NCBI GenBank assembly: GCA_020849855.1 | Contig: JADZFO010000027.1 | Span: forward strand, 1 to 64,000 | From: a bacterium | GTDB taxonomy: Bacteria > 4484-113 > JAFGCY01 | Direction of reading: 5' to 3' | DNA: 64,000 nucleotides | Shown here: positions 17,461 to 25,684 of the stretch, piece by piece | Layout of the letters: each line of letters begins with the position of its first letter | Numbering within the stretch: the first letter of the stretch is position 1 | Notes under the pieces: generated by a model | Database searches by the model: none | The model's input: only the letters and a program-made list of their open reading frames with translations | What the model was told of the DNA's origin: nothing | Position numbers and translations under genes: made by a program

Positions 17461-18831
17461 TTGAGGAATACAGGGCCGACCCGTATGCCGCTGCGGGGCT
17501 GGCGCTGGACTGCGCTTGGCCTGCTGGGTAAGCACGGTGGGAATGCCGCCCGCCGCCGCCTGGCTGAGCTGGAGCGCAGCCAGTGGCTCGATCCCGGTGC
17601 AATGGAGGAGTACTGCCGGACGCAGGTCGCCCGGCAGCTCAGCTTTGCCGCGCGCTTAGTACCCTTCTATCAGCGGCGCTACGGGGAAACGGAGAGCCTG
17701 AGTGATTACAGGCCGCTGACCAGACTGGATCTGCAATCCGGGTTTCAGGAACTGCAGTCTCCCCTGGCGCAGCAGCGCGGGGCCTGGAAGCTGAGCAGTT
17801 CAGGCTCCAGCGGCCAGGTTGTGACCGTGCTGCGCGACCGCCAGACCCAGGCCTGGGCCACGGCCTGCACCTGGCGCGGGGACTGTTGGGGGGCGCCGAT
17901 ACTGCCCGAGTCACGGCAGCTCAGCCTGTTGAGCAATGTGGGCAACATCGTGGGCAGCCGCCGGGCTCTCAGCCCCCTGGGCACCTGGCTGCACAACCGC
18001 TATGTTCTGGATGCCATGCGCCTGACACCGCAGCGGGTGAAGGAGCTGCTGGAACGCATCGCGGAACTGCGGCCGCAGGTGCTTTCAGGCTATCCCAGCG
18101 TGCTGCTGCCAGTTGCGAGGATCGCCAGCAGCCATGGCATGCTGGCGCCTGTTCTGCAGAAAGTGATACCTACGGCCGAAAGCTGCAGTCCTGAGGAGGC
18201 GGCAGAGCTGGAGCAGTTCTTCCGCGTCCCAGTGCGGCAGCGCTATGGTTCGCACGAATTCAGCGCGATGGCCCACCAGTGCGAAGCCGGCCGCTGGCAC
18301 TGGCACAGCGAGGTAATCTGGCCTGAGGTTGTGCGACAGGACGGCAGTATTGGCCAAAGTGGTCGCGGAAGCCTGCTTTGCACATCCCTGGTGAACCAGT
18401 CCATGCCGTTGATCCGCTATGAGATCGGTGATGTGGTGGATCTGGACTCTGCCGCCTGTTCCTGCGGGAGAGGGTTGGGGAGTTTCAGCAGCATCGAAGG
18501 CCGGACCCAGGAGCATGTCTACTGCCCGGACGGAAGCTGGATCAGCAGCCATGCATTCCTGGCACCGCTGCGCAGCCTGCCGCTGCTGCAGTTCCAGCTG
18601 GTGCAGGAAATGCCGGATGAGCTGCTGCTGCGTGTAGTGGCACAGGGACCGCTGGAACCCCGGCAGGCGGAGTGGATTCAGGAGACCTACCGCCAGATCC
18701 ATGGCGGGGCCTTCAGGCTGCGCATTGAACAGACTGATGAGCTGGAGCGCAGTCCAAGCGGCAAGCTGCTGCGCTGCATAAACCGGCTGAAGCGACCTGA
18801 GCTGCCAAGCAGCTCGAATTCCACTACGTGA
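17461..18831 (+). CDS. CapK/PaaK-like adenylate-forming enzyme, paralogue 1
   Basis: A 456-residue protein of the phenylacetate-CoA ligase / CapK branch of the ANL superfamily, which activates a carboxylate as acyl-AMP. Seen: the ATP loop SSSGSSGQ (about residues 111-118), YGSHEFSAMAHQCE (the A5-like region), the Cys pair CSCGRGL, and the C-terminal lysine motif RSPSGKLLR. It has SHEF where most siblings have SREF or similar. The start is uncertain: TTG 17461 fits the -10 spacing, and a later ATG at 17485 is possible; the segment aligning with the siblings (GWRWTALGLL) begins after both. It is the first of six neighbouring paralogues. The acyl substrate is unknown. Confidence 0.8.
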   Translation: MRNTGPTRMPLRGWRWTALGLLGKHGGNAARRRLAELERSQWLDPGAMEEYCRTQVARQLSFAARLVPFYQRRYGETESLSDYRPLTRLDLQSGFQELQSPLAQQRGAWKLSSSGSSGQVVTVLRDRQTQAWATACTWRGDCWGAPILPESRQLSLLSNVGNIVGSRRALSPLGTWLHNRYVLDAMRLTPQRVKELLERIAELRPQVLSGYPSVLLPVARIASSHGMLAPVLQKVIPTAESCSPEEAAELEQFFRVPVRQRYGSHEFSAMAHQCEAGRWHWHSEVIWPEVVRQDGSIGQSGRGSLLCTSLVNQSMPLIRYEIGDVVDLDSAACSCGRGLGSFSSIEGRTQEHVYCPDGSWISSHAFLAPLRSLPLLQFQLVQEMPDELLLRVVAQGPLEPRQAEWIQETYRQIHGGAFRLRIEQTDELERSPSGKLLRCINRLKRPELPSSSNSTT

Positions 18832-18860
18832 GCAAAGTGCACTACGGGGACTAGGCGATA

Positions 18861-20204
18861 ATGACTGCGCTAGTGGGGTTTAGAACGGCACTGTGGAAGC
18901 TGAAGGCCGGAGTGGATGGCAACCCGGTTTTCCAGCGCTATGAACACCTGATGCAGTCCCAGTGGTTCCTGCCTGCGGAGTTGCAGGCCCGGACCGCTGA
19001 GGCGCTTCAGCGTGTGCTTCTGCACAGTGCGCGCTCTGTGCCCTTTTACCGCAGGCGCAACGCAAAGGCAGATTCGCTGGAGAGCTTCGGCACCATCAGC
19101 CGTGATGAGTTGATCAACGGCTTTGGCCAGCTTCAGTCGACAGACCCCGGACCGCTGCCGCACTGGCAGACCAGCTCCAGCGGTTCCTCCGGCCAGCCAG
19201 TTACGGTCGTGCTGGACAAGGAGTGCAACAGCTGGCGCACCGCGAGCGCCTGGCGCGGCGACACCTTCGGTACCGGCCTCGGCCCGGATGCCAGGCAGCT
19301 GGCCATCTGGGGCAACCCGATGGAGCTGAAGCTGACGCGGCGCATGTTCCAGCGCGCGCTGAACTTCTACCACAACCGCTTCATCGTCGACGGCTTCACC
19401 ATAACCCCCGAGAGCGTCCGCGAGATCCACCGCGTGATGTGGAAGCTGCGGCCCAAGATTCTGTATGGCTATCCCGCTTCCCTGCACGGCTTTGTGCTCA
19501 GCGCCCTGGAGCAGGGCCTGGAGCCGATACCGGTCTGGCGCCTGATGACCACCGGCGAGCAGCTAAACGAAACCCAGAAGGAAGCCATCGCGCAGTACTT
19601 CGGGGTGACGGTCTGCGAGCGTTATGGCAGCCGGGAGTTCGGCTCCATGGCGCACCAGTGCGAGCACGGCGTCTGGCATATCCACCAGGAGCACCTGCAC
19701 TTTGAAGTCCGCCTGCCTGACGGCAGGATCAGCGACAGCGGAACCGGCGACCTGCTGGTGACTTCACTGCACAACTTCACCATGCCCCTGATCCGCTATG
19801 AGATCGGCGACATGGCCAACCTGACGCCGGCGGACTGCCAGTGCGGCCGCGGACTGCGCACCTTCCACAGCCTGCTGGGCCGGCCCAGCGAGTTTATCTA
19901 CACGCCAAGCGGGGCCTGGATCAACGCCAATCACTATCACGTCCTGCTGCGGGATGAGCCGGTCCGGCATTTCCGCTTCATCCAGGACACACCCGGTGAG
20001 CTGCGCATGCTGATCGTCCCTCTGGCGGAGATGACGCCGGAGCGGCTGGAGCTGCTGCGCAAGCAGGGCGAAGCCATCGCCAGGCATGAGCTGAAGCTGC
20101 ATCTGGAAGTTGTTGACCATATCGACCCGCTGCCCAATGGCAAAAGCCCGGGGGTGCTGAACCTGCTGCCCCGGCCGGAGCTGCCGGGCCGGCTGGATGT
20201 CTGA
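18861..20204 (+). CDS. CapK/PaaK-like adenylate-forming enzyme, paralogue 2
   Basis: A 447-residue protein with the full family set: ATP loop TSSSGSSGQPVTV, YGSREFGSMAHQCE, CQCGRGLRTF and the C-terminal LPNGKSP lysine. It lies 29 nt after paralogue 1 on the same strand, so the two could share a transcript. ATG 18861 is given, but the segment equivalent to the sibling start (VGFRTALWKL against MDWRWLAWQV) begins at an in-frame GTG at 18873, and a GATAAT sequence precedes that, so the real start may be 18873. It is convergent with paralogue 3 (8-nt gap). Substrate unknown. Confidence 0.8.
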   Translation: MTALVGFRTALWKLKAGVDGNPVFQRYEHLMQSQWFLPAELQARTAEALQRVLLHSARSVPFYRRRNAKADSLESFGTISRDELINGFGQLQSTDPGPLPHWQTSSSGSSGQPVTVVLDKECNSWRTASAWRGDTFGTGLGPDARQLAIWGNPMELKLTRRMFQRALNFYHNRFIVDGFTITPESVREIHRVMWKLRPKILYGYPASLHGFVLSALEQGLEPIPVWRLMTTGEQLNETQKEAIAQYFGVTVCERYGSREFGSMAHQCEHGVWHIHQEHLHFEVRLPDGRISDSGTGDLLVTSLHNFTMPLIRYEIGDMANLTPADCQCGRGLRTFHSLLGRPSEFIYTPSGAWINANHYHVLLRDEPVRHFRFIQDTPGELRMLIVPLAEMTPERLELLRKQGEAIARHELKLHLEVVDHIDPLPNGKSPGVLNLLPRPELPGRLDV

Positions 20205-20211
20205 GTGGCGG

Positions 20212-21522
20212 CTAGGAGCGCAGGGTCAGATTGACCACATGCGGATTCTTGCCGCTGGGCAGGGGCTCAATTCGCTCAACCAGTTTCAGGTCCACCTTCA
20301 TGAGCCCGAGCAGCACACCATCAAAGTCCTTGTGCAGCCCGCTGAGCAGCGCCTCATCCTCTGGCGCGAGGCCCTGCAGCAGCACCTCAAGGTGGTCCGC
20401 GGAGTCCTGGACAATCCTGAAACGCTTCAGGCTCAGGCGACGCAGGAAATTGGTGAAGGCCAGTGAACTGATCAGCCGCCCGTCGGGGCTGGTGATGTGC
20501 TCAGCGACCCGGCCCTCGATGCCGCGGAAGGCCGGCAGACCCCGCCCGCAGTTGCACGGAACCGCTGTTGCATCGACCACATCGCCTATGTCGTAGCGCA
20601 GCAGTGGCATCACACGGTTGCTCAGCGTAGTGCAAACGGCGCGGCCGCAGCCATGGCGGGCGAAGCTGCCATCCGTGAGCTGGACCTCGAGCAGGAAGTT
20701 CTCACTGTGCCAGTGCCAGTTACCCTGCTCGCACTGATGCGCCATCGAGCCGATCTCCCGGCTGCCATAGCGGCCCAGTACCGGACAGCCGAAGTACTCT
20801 TCAAAATCGAGGCGCTGCAGTTCGCTGCAGTACTCCGCGGTCGGGATGACTTTACTCACGGCTGGCGCGCGCAGTCCGAGCCGGCGCGAAATTGACACGA
20901 AAGCGCTTAGCGCGGTCACATAACCGTAGATGATCCCCGGGCGCAGCCGCCGGATGCGCTGATGCAGTGCACGGACCTTTGCATCGTCAAGGACAAAGCA
21001 GTCCAGCAGGAAGCGGTTGCGATAGAGGCTGGATGCGGCTTCAAGCAGCGGGTGCCGGCTTTTAAGGTCCCTGGAGTTGCCCCACAGCGCGACCTGCCGC
21101 GCCGTCGGCCCTAGCTGGCTGCCCCAGCAGTCTCCCCGCAGGGCGGCTGCATGGCGCCAGGCTGCGCTTGAGCCGTCGTAAACAATGCTCACCGGCTCAC
21201 CGGTTGAACCACTGCTGGTTACGCGGTGCATGGTGCCGCCGGCTTCCAGGTTCATGAGCGAATGCCCAAGGCGCTTGAGGTCAACTCGACCTATCAGCGG
21301 CAGCTGATCGATTGTAATTACCTCAGAGTCCAGTGGCAGGCTTTGGTAGAAGGGAATGGACTGCCGGGCGTAATCCAGGATCTGCGCCAGGCGGGAGGCC
21401 TGGTAGTTCTCTAGCTGGGCAGGCGTCCACCACTGGGTTTCCAGAAGCAGGTCATATGCAGCAGCCGCCTGGCGTCCTTCATCGCCGCCAAGCACCTGCC
21501 ATGCCAGCCAGCGCCAGTCCAC
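20212..21522 (-). CDS. CapK/PaaK-like adenylate-forming enzyme, paralogue 3
   Basis: A 436-residue protein beginning at GTG with MDWRWLAWQVLGG, the N-terminal signature shared by the minus-strand siblings. ATP loop VTSSGSTGEPVSI, YGSREIGSMAHQCE, CNCGRGLPAF and C-terminal LPSGKNPHVVNL are all intact. TATCAT lies 6 nt before the GTG, so it should have its own leaderless promoter although paralogue 4 ends about 90 nt upstream. As with the other members, there is no attached carrier protein or second domain. Confidence 0.8.
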   Translation of the reverse strand: MDWRWLAWQVLGGDEGRQAAAAYDLLLETQWWTPAQLENYQASRLAQILDYARQSIPFYQSLPLDSEVITIDQLPLIGRVDLKRLGHSLMNLEAGGTMHRVTSSGSTGEPVSIVYDGSSAAWRHAAALRGDCWGSQLGPTARQVALWGNSRDLKSRHPLLEAASSLYRNRFLLDCFVLDDAKVRALHQRIRRLRPGIIYGYVTALSAFVSISRRLGLRAPAVSKVIPTAEYCSELQRLDFEEYFGCPVLGRYGSREIGSMAHQCEQGNWHWHSENFLLEVQLTDGSFARHGCGRAVCTTLSNRVMPLLRYDIGDVVDATAVPCNCGRGLPAFRGIEGRVAEHITSPDGRLISSLAFTNFLRRLSLKRFRIVQDSADHLEVLLQGLAPEDEALLSGLHKDFDGVLLGLMKVDLKLVERIEPLPSGKNPHVVNLTLRS

Positions 21523-21528
21523 ACTTGA

Positions 21529-21534
21529 ATGATA
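21529..21534 (-). promoter_or_regulatory. -10 box for paralogue 3
   Basis: TATCAT, 6 nt before GTG 21522. Confidence 0.55.
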
Positions 21535-21612
21535 ACGCTAGTGTGTCAGTGGATCTTCCTGCCACTGCGAGGCATTTTTATTCGCAGTGTCAGTCTGAGG
21601 CAGAGTGCCGGA

Positions 21613-22893
21613 TTACATAGGGGTTCTTGCCGCTGGCAGGCTGGGTATTTCTGCAACCTGGCGCACGGTGAAGCGGAAGGGCTCGCCAAGCAGAGTTTCG
21701 AAGTGAGCGCGCAGTGAGTCGAGATCGCCCGTTGGCAGGTCCTGATCTGCCTGCAGGAGGAAGCTGATCCTGTGCTGCGCCTCGATGACGAAGCGGTATT
21801 TGCGTAGCGGCAGATGCTGAAAGTAGCTGTTGAAAGTGCAGAGGTTCACCCAGCGCTGGTCAGGGCAGCGGATATGGTCCGTGATTCTTCCTTCAAGGCT
21901 GCTGAAAGTCTGCAGGCCACGGCCGCAGGGGCAGGCCAGCGGGCTGAGGTCGGCGAAGTCCCCCAGCTCATAGCGGATCAGCGGCATGGCGCGGTTGCAC
22001 AGACTGGTCAAAAGCAGCCTGCCGCGCCCTGCGGTGCTGATGCTGCCATCGTCCAAAAGGACCTCGGCCGCCAGTAGCTCGCTGTTGAGATGCCAGTTGC
22101 GGTATTCGCAGCGGCTGGCGATGGGGCCAAACTCATTGCTGGCGTAGCGGTCCACGGCGAAGCCGCCAAAGAAGGCGCTCATCTCCAGCGCGTCCTCAGC
22201 GCTGCAGTGCTCGCCGCAGGGGATCACCTTTTCAAACTGCCAGGGCTCAATCCCGGCCTCTCGAGCAAAGTGCATGAAGGCCAGGACAGCGGAGCTGGGG
22301 CCATACAGCAGGCGTGCGCCGCAGTCGGCAAAGTCCTGGTTCACTTCACGGGCCCGCGCCGGTGTCATCTCAAAGCAGTTGAAGACGAAGCGGTTGAAGA
22401 AACGGTCGTAGAGCCTGGCGCGCAGGCTGCGCAGCTTGCCCGAGTCACGGCTGGAAGCCCACAGCCCGGCCTGCGGATCTGTCGGACGCAGCCTGCTGCC
22501 CCAGAGGTCACCGCGCAGCAGGGCCGCCCTGCGGGTGGCCTGGGCCTCGATGTCCACGCTGACAGTCACCGGCTCGCCCGTCGAACCGCCGGTTTGCCAG
22601 CGGCTGATCCGGCCGGGCGGCGCATGCTCGGGCTGCAGCGCCGCAGCCTGATCGCGCAGGGTCTGGCGCGTGATGACGGGGAAGCTCTCCAGGCGCGCCG
22701 GCAGCCCTGAACCGCGGTAGTAAGGCACGGTCTCCAGGGCGTAGCGCAGGATCAGCTCCAGGCGCTCAGCGCGCAGCGCGGCGAGCTCAGCCGGGCTGGC
22801 CCACTGGCTTTGCAGCAGCGCGTCATAGGCCGCTGCCGTGGGCCGCCAGATTTCGCCGTCATAGAGCTGCCAGCCCAGCCAGCGCCAGTCCAT
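21613..22893 (-). CDS. CapK/PaaK-like adenylate-forming enzyme, paralogue 4, frameshifted at the C-terminus
   Basis: A 426-residue frame starting at ATG 22893 with MDWRWLGWQLYDG; TATGAT is 6 nt upstream. ATP loop QTGGSTGEPVTV, YASNEFGPIASRCE and CPCGRGLQTF are present. The frame ends LPAARTPM, without the GK motif of its siblings. A one-base shift near 21634-21640 restores SGKNPYVIRHSASD with a stop at 21590-21592, an excellent match to LPSGKNPHVVNL. The sequence therefore lacks one base there, either as a true mutation or as a sequencing or assembly error. If real, the enzyme would lose the conserved C-terminal lysine. If corrected, the gene would span 21590-22893. Confidence 0.75.
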   Translation of the reverse strand: MDWRWLGWQLYDGEIWRPTAAAYDALLQSQWASPAELAALRAERLELILRYALETVPYYRGSGLPARLESFPVITRQTLRDQAAALQPEHAPPGRISRWQTGGSTGEPVTVSVDIEAQATRRAALLRGDLWGSRLRPTDPQAGLWASSRDSGKLRSLRARLYDRFFNRFVFNCFEMTPARAREVNQDFADCGARLLYGPSSAVLAFMHFAREAGIEPWQFEKVIPCGEHCSAEDALEMSAFFGGFAVDRYASNEFGPIASRCEYRNWHLNSELLAAEVLLDDGSISTAGRGRLLLTSLCNRAMPLIRYELGDFADLSPLACPCGRGLQTFSSLEGRITDHIRCPDQRWVNLCTFNSYFQHLPLRKYRFVIEAQHRISFLLQADQDLPTGDLDSLRAHFETLLGEPFRFTVRQVAEIPSLPAARTPM

Positions 22894-22899
22894 GACTGC

Positions 22900-22905
22900 A
22901 TCATA
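22900..22905 (-). promoter_or_regulatory. -10 box for paralogue 4
   Basis: TATGAT, 6 nt before ATG 22893. It shares the context GCGCTATGATGCAG with paralogue 5. Confidence 0.6.
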
Positions 22906-22938
22906 GCGCAACCATAAGGCGCTGTTGCCTGCCTCCGA

Positions 22939-24267
22939 TCAGTCGCTCTGGGCCGCGTCGCGCTCCTTGCGCAGCAGGTTCACGATATGCGGGCTTTTGC
23001 CGCTGCGCAGGGGCGGGATGAGTTCAAGCTGCTCAATATCCACCCGGATCTGGCCCTCGAAAAGACGCTCGAAGCCGACCAGCACCTGGGCCCGCAGCTC
23101 GCTGCTGATCTCGCCGCGGTACTCCACCTGCAGGGTCACATGCTCCAGGGCATCCTGCACGATGCGGAACTTGGCAAAGGGCGTCAGGCGCAGGAAGCGC
23201 GTGAAGGCCATGGAGCTGATCCAGCGGCCGTCGGGGCAGTAGACATGCTCCGCCACGCGGCCCTCGATGCTGCGGAAGGTTGGCAGGCCGCGGCCACAGG
23301 GGCAGGGCGGCCCGTCGAGGTCCAGCAGGTCGCGGATGTCGTAGCGGATGGTGGGCATCAGGCGGTTGCTGAGGCTGGTGCAAAGCAGGCTGCCCCGGCC
23401 GTCCTCGCTGATGCTGCCGTCCGGGTGCTGTACCTCCAGATACAGGTGCTCGCAGCTGATATGCCAGGAGCCCGCCTCGCACTGGTGGCCCATCGGGCCC
23501 ATCTCGCGCGAGGCATAGCGCTCCAGAATCACCGCACCTTCGAAGAACTCCCGGATCTCGGCCCTGGCCTCGGGCGTGCACTGCTCTGCTGTGGGCATGA
23601 CCTTCTCTATGAAGGGCGGGCGCAGTCCAAGCTCCCTGGCGAAACGAATGTAGCCCAGCAGCGATGAAACATAGCCGTACAAAAATCGCGGCCGCCGCTG
23701 GTGCAGTTCCCGGTGAATGCGCTGCACCTGCTGGCAGTCCATTACCCAGCAGTGGATGATCCAGCGGTTGTAGAGCCAGTCATAGGCCCGGCTGCGCAGG
23801 CTCTGGCTCTGCCGCGAGTCGCGCGGGTTGCCCCAGAGGCTGACGGTTGGCGCGGTGGGCTCGAAGCTGGCGCCCCAGCTGTCACCGCGGTAGAGCGCCG
23901 CGCGGCGCCAGGCGAAGGTCAGTTCGTCGAAGTGAATCGTCGCCGGCTCACCGGTGCTGCCGCTGCTGGTGCCCTCAAAGCGCTTGCCGGGCGGGGCCTC
24001 ATCCGAGAGCAGTCGGCTCTGCTCACGCATGATGAGCTGGCGGGACAGGACCGGGTAATCCGTGAGCCTTGTGCCAAGGCCCAGTTCGCGGTAGTAGGGG
24101 ACAGTGCGGCTGGCATGTTCAAGCACTTCTTCGAGCCGCTCGCGCTGGTAGCGCTGCAGCTCCCGGGTGGGCCACCACTGGCTTTGCAGGCACCAGTCAT
24201 AACGCTGAGCGACAGCGCGGCCGAGATCCCCGCCATAAACCTGCCAAGCCAGCCAGCGCCAGTCCAA
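22939..24267 (-). CDS. CapK/PaaK-like adenylate-forming enzyme, paralogue 5
   Basis: A 442-residue protein from TTG 24267 (LDWRWLAWQVYGGD, equivalent to MDWRW in siblings). The open frame reaches 24513, but the upstream part is low-quality sequence running into the next gene. TATGAT is 6 nt before the TTG. Motifs: ATP loop TSSGSTGEPATI, YASREMGPMGHQCE, CPCGRGLPTF, LRSGKSPHIVNLL. Family assignment is clear; the substrate is not. Confidence 0.8.
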   Translation of the reverse strand: MDWRWLAWQVYGGDLGRAVAQRYDWCLQSQWWPTRELQRYQRERLEEVLEHASRTVPYYRELGLGTRLTDYPVLSRQLIMREQSRLLSDEAPPGKRFEGTSSGSTGEPATIHFDELTFAWRRAALYRGDSWGASFEPTAPTVSLWGNPRDSRQSQSLRSRAYDWLYNRWIIHCWVMDCQQVQRIHRELHQRRPRFLYGYVSSLLGYIRFARELGLRPPFIEKVMPTAEQCTPEARAEIREFFEGAVILERYASREMGPMGHQCEAGSWHISCEHLYLEVQHPDGSISEDGRGSLLCTSLSNRLMPTIRYDIRDLLDLDGPPCPCGRGLPTFRSIEGRVAEHVYCPDGRWISSMAFTRFLRLTPFAKFRIVQDALEHVTLQVEYRGEISSELRAQVLVGFERLFEGQIRVDIEQLELIPPLRSGKSPHIVNLLRKERDAAQSD

Positions 24268-24273
24268 GCCTGC

Positions 24274-24279
24274 ATCATA
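24274..24279 (-). promoter_or_regulatory. -10 box for paralogue 5
   Basis: TATGAT, 6 nt before TTG 24267. Confidence 0.6.
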
Positions 24280-24304
24280 GCGCGGCCCGGCTGTCTGCCC
24301 GGCA

Positions 24305-25639
24305 CTAAGGCTCCTGCGGAACTGGCAGACCGGCGGCCCGCCGGTGCAGCTTGTTGATGACAATCGGGTCCTTGCCGTTTGAGAGCGGCAGTATCTTCTC
24401 GACCAGCCGGATACGAAGCTGCATCTGCTCGCCAAGGTAGGCATGGAAGAGGCGTTCCACCTCTGCGCGCATCTCTGCCGGTACCGGCTCGCTGCCCTGG
24501 ACCTGCACCTCAATCGTGCGCTCGTCTTCCTGCACCACCCGGTATTTGCTGAAGGCCATCCTCCGCAGCGGCATGATGAAGCCCCAGGGACTGAGCCAGC
24601 CGCCGTCCGGCCGAAACAGCTGCTCCGAGAGCCTGCCGTCCAGCAGGCTCATGGTGGGCAGGCCGCGGCCGCAGGTGCAGGGGACAGGGGTCAGGTCCAC
24701 CATGTCTCCGATCTCGTAGCGGATCAGCGGCATGGCCCGGTTGTCCAGGCTTGTGGCCAGCAGGCTGCCATAGCCGCTGGGGCTGATGCTGCCGTCAGCC
24801 TGGCGGACCTCCAGCAGCAGGTTCTCGCTGTGCAGGTGCCAGGTGCCTTGTTCGCAGCGGTGGGCGATAGGGCCCAGTTCCGCCGCGCCATAGCGGTCCA
24901 TGACACTGCAGCCAAAGAAGTCCCGCAGTTCCTGCTGGGCAGGCTCCAGGCAGGTCTCGGAGGTAAGCATCACCTTTTCCATGGGCGGCGGCTGCAGCCC
25001 GGCCGCGCTGGCAAAGCGGGCGTAGGCTTCCACCACCGAGGCATAGCCGACCAGCATCCGCGGCCGCAGGCGGTGCAGGGCGCGGTTGAGCTTCAGCGCC
25101 TGCTCGGCATTCATGTCCACGCGGTTGAAGACATAGCGGTTGTAGACATAGTCATACAGACGGGCGCGCCAATTCTGCTGCGACCCTGCGTCCCGGCTGC
25201 TGACCCACAGCACGACCTGACGGTCGGTGGCGCGCAGGCTGCAGCCCCAGGCATCGCCGCGCAGCATGGCGGCCCGGCGCCAGGCCTGGGCCAAGGAATC
25301 CACCTGTGCACTGACCGGCTCGCCGGAGGATCCGGCGCTCTGCCAGTTGTAGATCTTGCCTGGCGGGGCTGGCGTGGCCAGGTGCCGCGGGTAGTCCGGC
25401 CGGAAGCTCTGACGGTCGACGACCGGAAAGGCGCTCAGGCGCGCCGGCAAGCCCAGGTCGCGATAGAAGGGCACGCTGTCCAGGGCACAGGCCAGCAGGC
25501 GTTCCAGCTTCTGCTGCTGCAGCTCAGCCAGCTTCTCCGGTGCGGCCCACTGGCTTTCCAGCAGAAAGTCATAGCAGGCAGCGGTCTGGCGCCATGTCTC
25601 GCCGCCATGCACCTGCCATAAGGTCCATCTCCAGTCCAA
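24305..25639 (-). CDS. CapK/PaaK-like adenylate-forming enzyme, paralogue 6
   Basis: A 444-residue protein from TTG 25639 (LDWRWTLWQVHGGE). ATP loop QSAGSSGEPVSA, YGAAELGPIAHRCE, CTCGRGLPTM and C-terminal LSNGKDPIVINKL. It is one of the more divergent members, with AAEL instead of SREF/SREM after the conserved Tyr-Gly. TATCAT lies 8 nt before the TTG. The start is divergent from the exonuclease gene, and the two promoter boxes lie within 30 bp. It closes the cluster of six. Confidence 0.8.
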   Translation of the reverse strand: MDWRWTLWQVHGGETWRQTAACYDFLLESQWAAPEKLAELQQQKLERLLACALDSVPFYRDLGLPARLSAFPVVDRQSFRPDYPRHLATPAPPGKIYNWQSAGSSGEPVSAQVDSLAQAWRRAAMLRGDAWGCSLRATDRQVVLWVSSRDAGSQQNWRARLYDYVYNRYVFNRVDMNAEQALKLNRALHRLRPRMLVGYASVVEAYARFASAAGLQPPPMEKVMLTSETCLEPAQQELRDFFGCSVMDRYGAAELGPIAHRCEQGTWHLHSENLLLEVRQADGSISPSGYGSLLATSLDNRAMPLIRYEIGDMVDLTPVPCTCGRGLPTMSLLDGRLSEQLFRPDGGWLSPWGFIMPLRRMAFSKYRVVQEDERTIEVQVQGSEPVPAEMRAEVERLFHAYLGEQMQLRIRLVEKILPLSNGKDPIVINKLHRRAAGLPVPQEP

Positions 25640-25647
25640 GGGCAGAG

Positions 25648-25653
25648 ATGATA
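25648..25653 (-). promoter_or_regulatory. -10 box for paralogue 6
   Basis: TATCAT, 8 nt before TTG 25639. Confidence 0.5.
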
Positions 25654-25672
25654 GGGCCTGCGCCCCATGCGC

Positions 25673-25678
25673 TATAAA
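25673..25678 (+). promoter_or_regulatory. -10 box for the exonuclease gene
   Basis: TATAAA, 6 nt before ATG 25685. It overlaps an earlier in-frame ATG region (25667), which argues for the downstream start. Confidence 0.55.
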
Positions 25679-25684
25679 CAGGGC

